A stretch of 5,848 nucleotides of DNA, from contig PWEU01000174.1 of the NCBI GenBank assembly GCA_003554005.1, positions 1-5,848 on the forward strand, in the 5' to 3' direction. Within the stretch, counting starts at the first letter, position 1, and every line of letters starts with the position of its first letter. Positions 5,511 through 5,848 of this stretch are shown in pieces. Below the pieces are notes generated by a model that worked only from the letters and a program-made list of their open reading frames with translations, searched no databases and was not told the DNA's origin. The position numbers and the translations under genes are program-made. This DNA comes from Nitriliruptoraceae bacterium. Its GTDB lineage: Bacteria > Actinomycetota > Nitriliruptoria > Nitriliruptorales > Nitriliruptoraceae.

Positions 5511-5605
5511 CGATCCGGCTGTCTCCCGGTCCACCCGCTCGGCGGACCGCGAAAGTGCTCGGTCCCCTGGACGTCGAGCGCTCCAAGCTCGGTGATGTCG
5601 GATGA
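5507..5605 (+). CDS. Possible 32-residue ORF chained by ATGA overlaps to both neighbours
   Basis: ATG 5507 overlaps the stop of the DUF4388 gene, and the TGA at 5603-5605 overlaps the ATG of the PilB-like gene, so the three frames are joined by two ATGA junctions. A GGAG (5495-5498) lies eight bases before the start. The predicted product begins MTIRLSPGPPARRTAKVLG and is basic in its first half; I recognise no family. Against a real protein, 9 of 32 codons end in A or T (including AAA), clearly more than in the neighbours, and a hairpin lies inside. It may instead be a spacer translated only to carry ribosomes to the next start. This is an inference from layout. Confidence 0.3.
   Translation: MTIRLSPGPPARRTAKVLGPLDVERSKLGDVG
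5527..5549 (+). other. Hairpin with the same stem core as the ruvX–mltG hairpin
   Basis: cggtcc (5527-5532) and ggaccg (5544-5549) are complementary around an 11-base loop. With one flanking base on each arm, ccggtcc and cggaccg match the stem of the hairpin at 1573-1592. It lies between the DUF4388 stop and the PilB-like start. A 6-bp G+C-rich stem can arise by chance, so a role is uncertain. Confidence 0.35.
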
Positions 5606-5848
5606 GGAGCCTCGGGCAGATCCTGGTCGATCGCGGGCTGATCACCCTCGAGGAGCTCCATGCCGCCGAGGCCGAGCAGCGCGACTCCGGCCGTCGGCTC
5701 GGTCGCGTGCTGGTCGATCAGAAGTCGGTCACCGAGAAGGACCTCGTGGCGGCGCTGGCCACCCAGATCGGCATGACCTTCGTCGACCTCGAGGACGCCG
5801 AGGTCGACGCCCGGGCCACCACCTTGCTCAGCGAGAAGGTGATGCGTC
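5602..5848 (+). CDS. pilB: PilB/GspE-type assembly ATPase, N-terminal MshEN-like domain (3' end outside window)
   Basis: PilB/GspE ATPases power extension of type IV pili or type II secretion pseudopili from the cytoplasmic face of the inner-membrane platform. Only 82 residues are present, from MRSLGQILVDRGLITLEEL to LSEKVMR; the ATPase core with its Walker motifs is outside the window. Two copies of the 24-residue MshEN pattern are visible, at 3-26 and 32-55 (RLGRVLVDQKSVTEKDL to Gln55), with the canonical five-residue spacer. GMTFVDLEDAEVD follows, matching the usual segment after the second repeat. ATG 5602 is the first possible start because the frame has a TGA at 5593. It overlaps the stop of the small ORF (ATGA), and no strong Shine-Dalgarno site is seen, so it may depend on translation from upstream. 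PilB is favoured over GspE because of the Roadblock and PATAN neighbours; MshEN domains also occur alone in other proteins. Confidence 0.82.
   Translation, partial: MRSLGQILVDRGLITLEELHAAEAEQRDSGRRLGRVLVDQKSVTEKDLVAALATQIGMTFVDLEDAEVDARATTLLSEKVMR

Overview
The window is very G+C-rich, with G or C at almost every third codon position. It is fully organised on the + strand and contains no tRNA, rRNA, IS element, CRISPR array or phage gene. The run alaS–ruvX–mltG–aroE is the housekeeping order familiar from Actinobacteria. An actinobacterium is therefore the best guess, probably a deep-branching lineage (Nitriliruptoria, Rubrobacteria or Thermoleophilia type), because type IV pilus genes follow aroE. 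The class is inference; the gene order and composition are seen directly.

The left half (2-3640) is a tight housekeeping run. It holds the C-terminal third of alanyl-tRNA synthetase (alaS), the RNase H-fold protein RuvX/YqgF, the membrane-anchored lytic transglycosylase MltG and shikimate dehydrogenase AroE. alaS and ruvX overlap by 4 bases and mltG and aroE are 3 bases apart. The ruvX–mltG gap is 70 bases and carries a perfect hairpin. The most unusual thing here is RuvX: its only usable canonical start adds about 58 residues before the normal fold, made of histidine-rich GHDA/GHG repeats.

The right half (3641-5848) begins after the only sizeable intergenic gap (188 bases), which contains direct and inverted repeats and is the natural place for a new promoter. 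It encodes a Roadblock/LC7 protein with a PPPG-repeat tail, a DUF4388/PATAN protein overlapping it by ATGA, a possible 32-residue ORF overlapping both neighbours by ATGA, and the start of a PilB/GspE-type ATPase with a tandem MshEN-like N-domain.

Roadblock proteins partner Ras-like GTPases, PATAN-domain proteins are signalling or scaffold components, and MshEN domains can bind cyclic di-GMP. This half therefore looks like the regulatory front end of a type IV pilus or type II secretion locus placed behind aroE. The functional link is inference from domain content and translational overlap. The decisive genes (Ras-like GTPase, pilT, pilC, pilM-O) would lie beyond the right edge.
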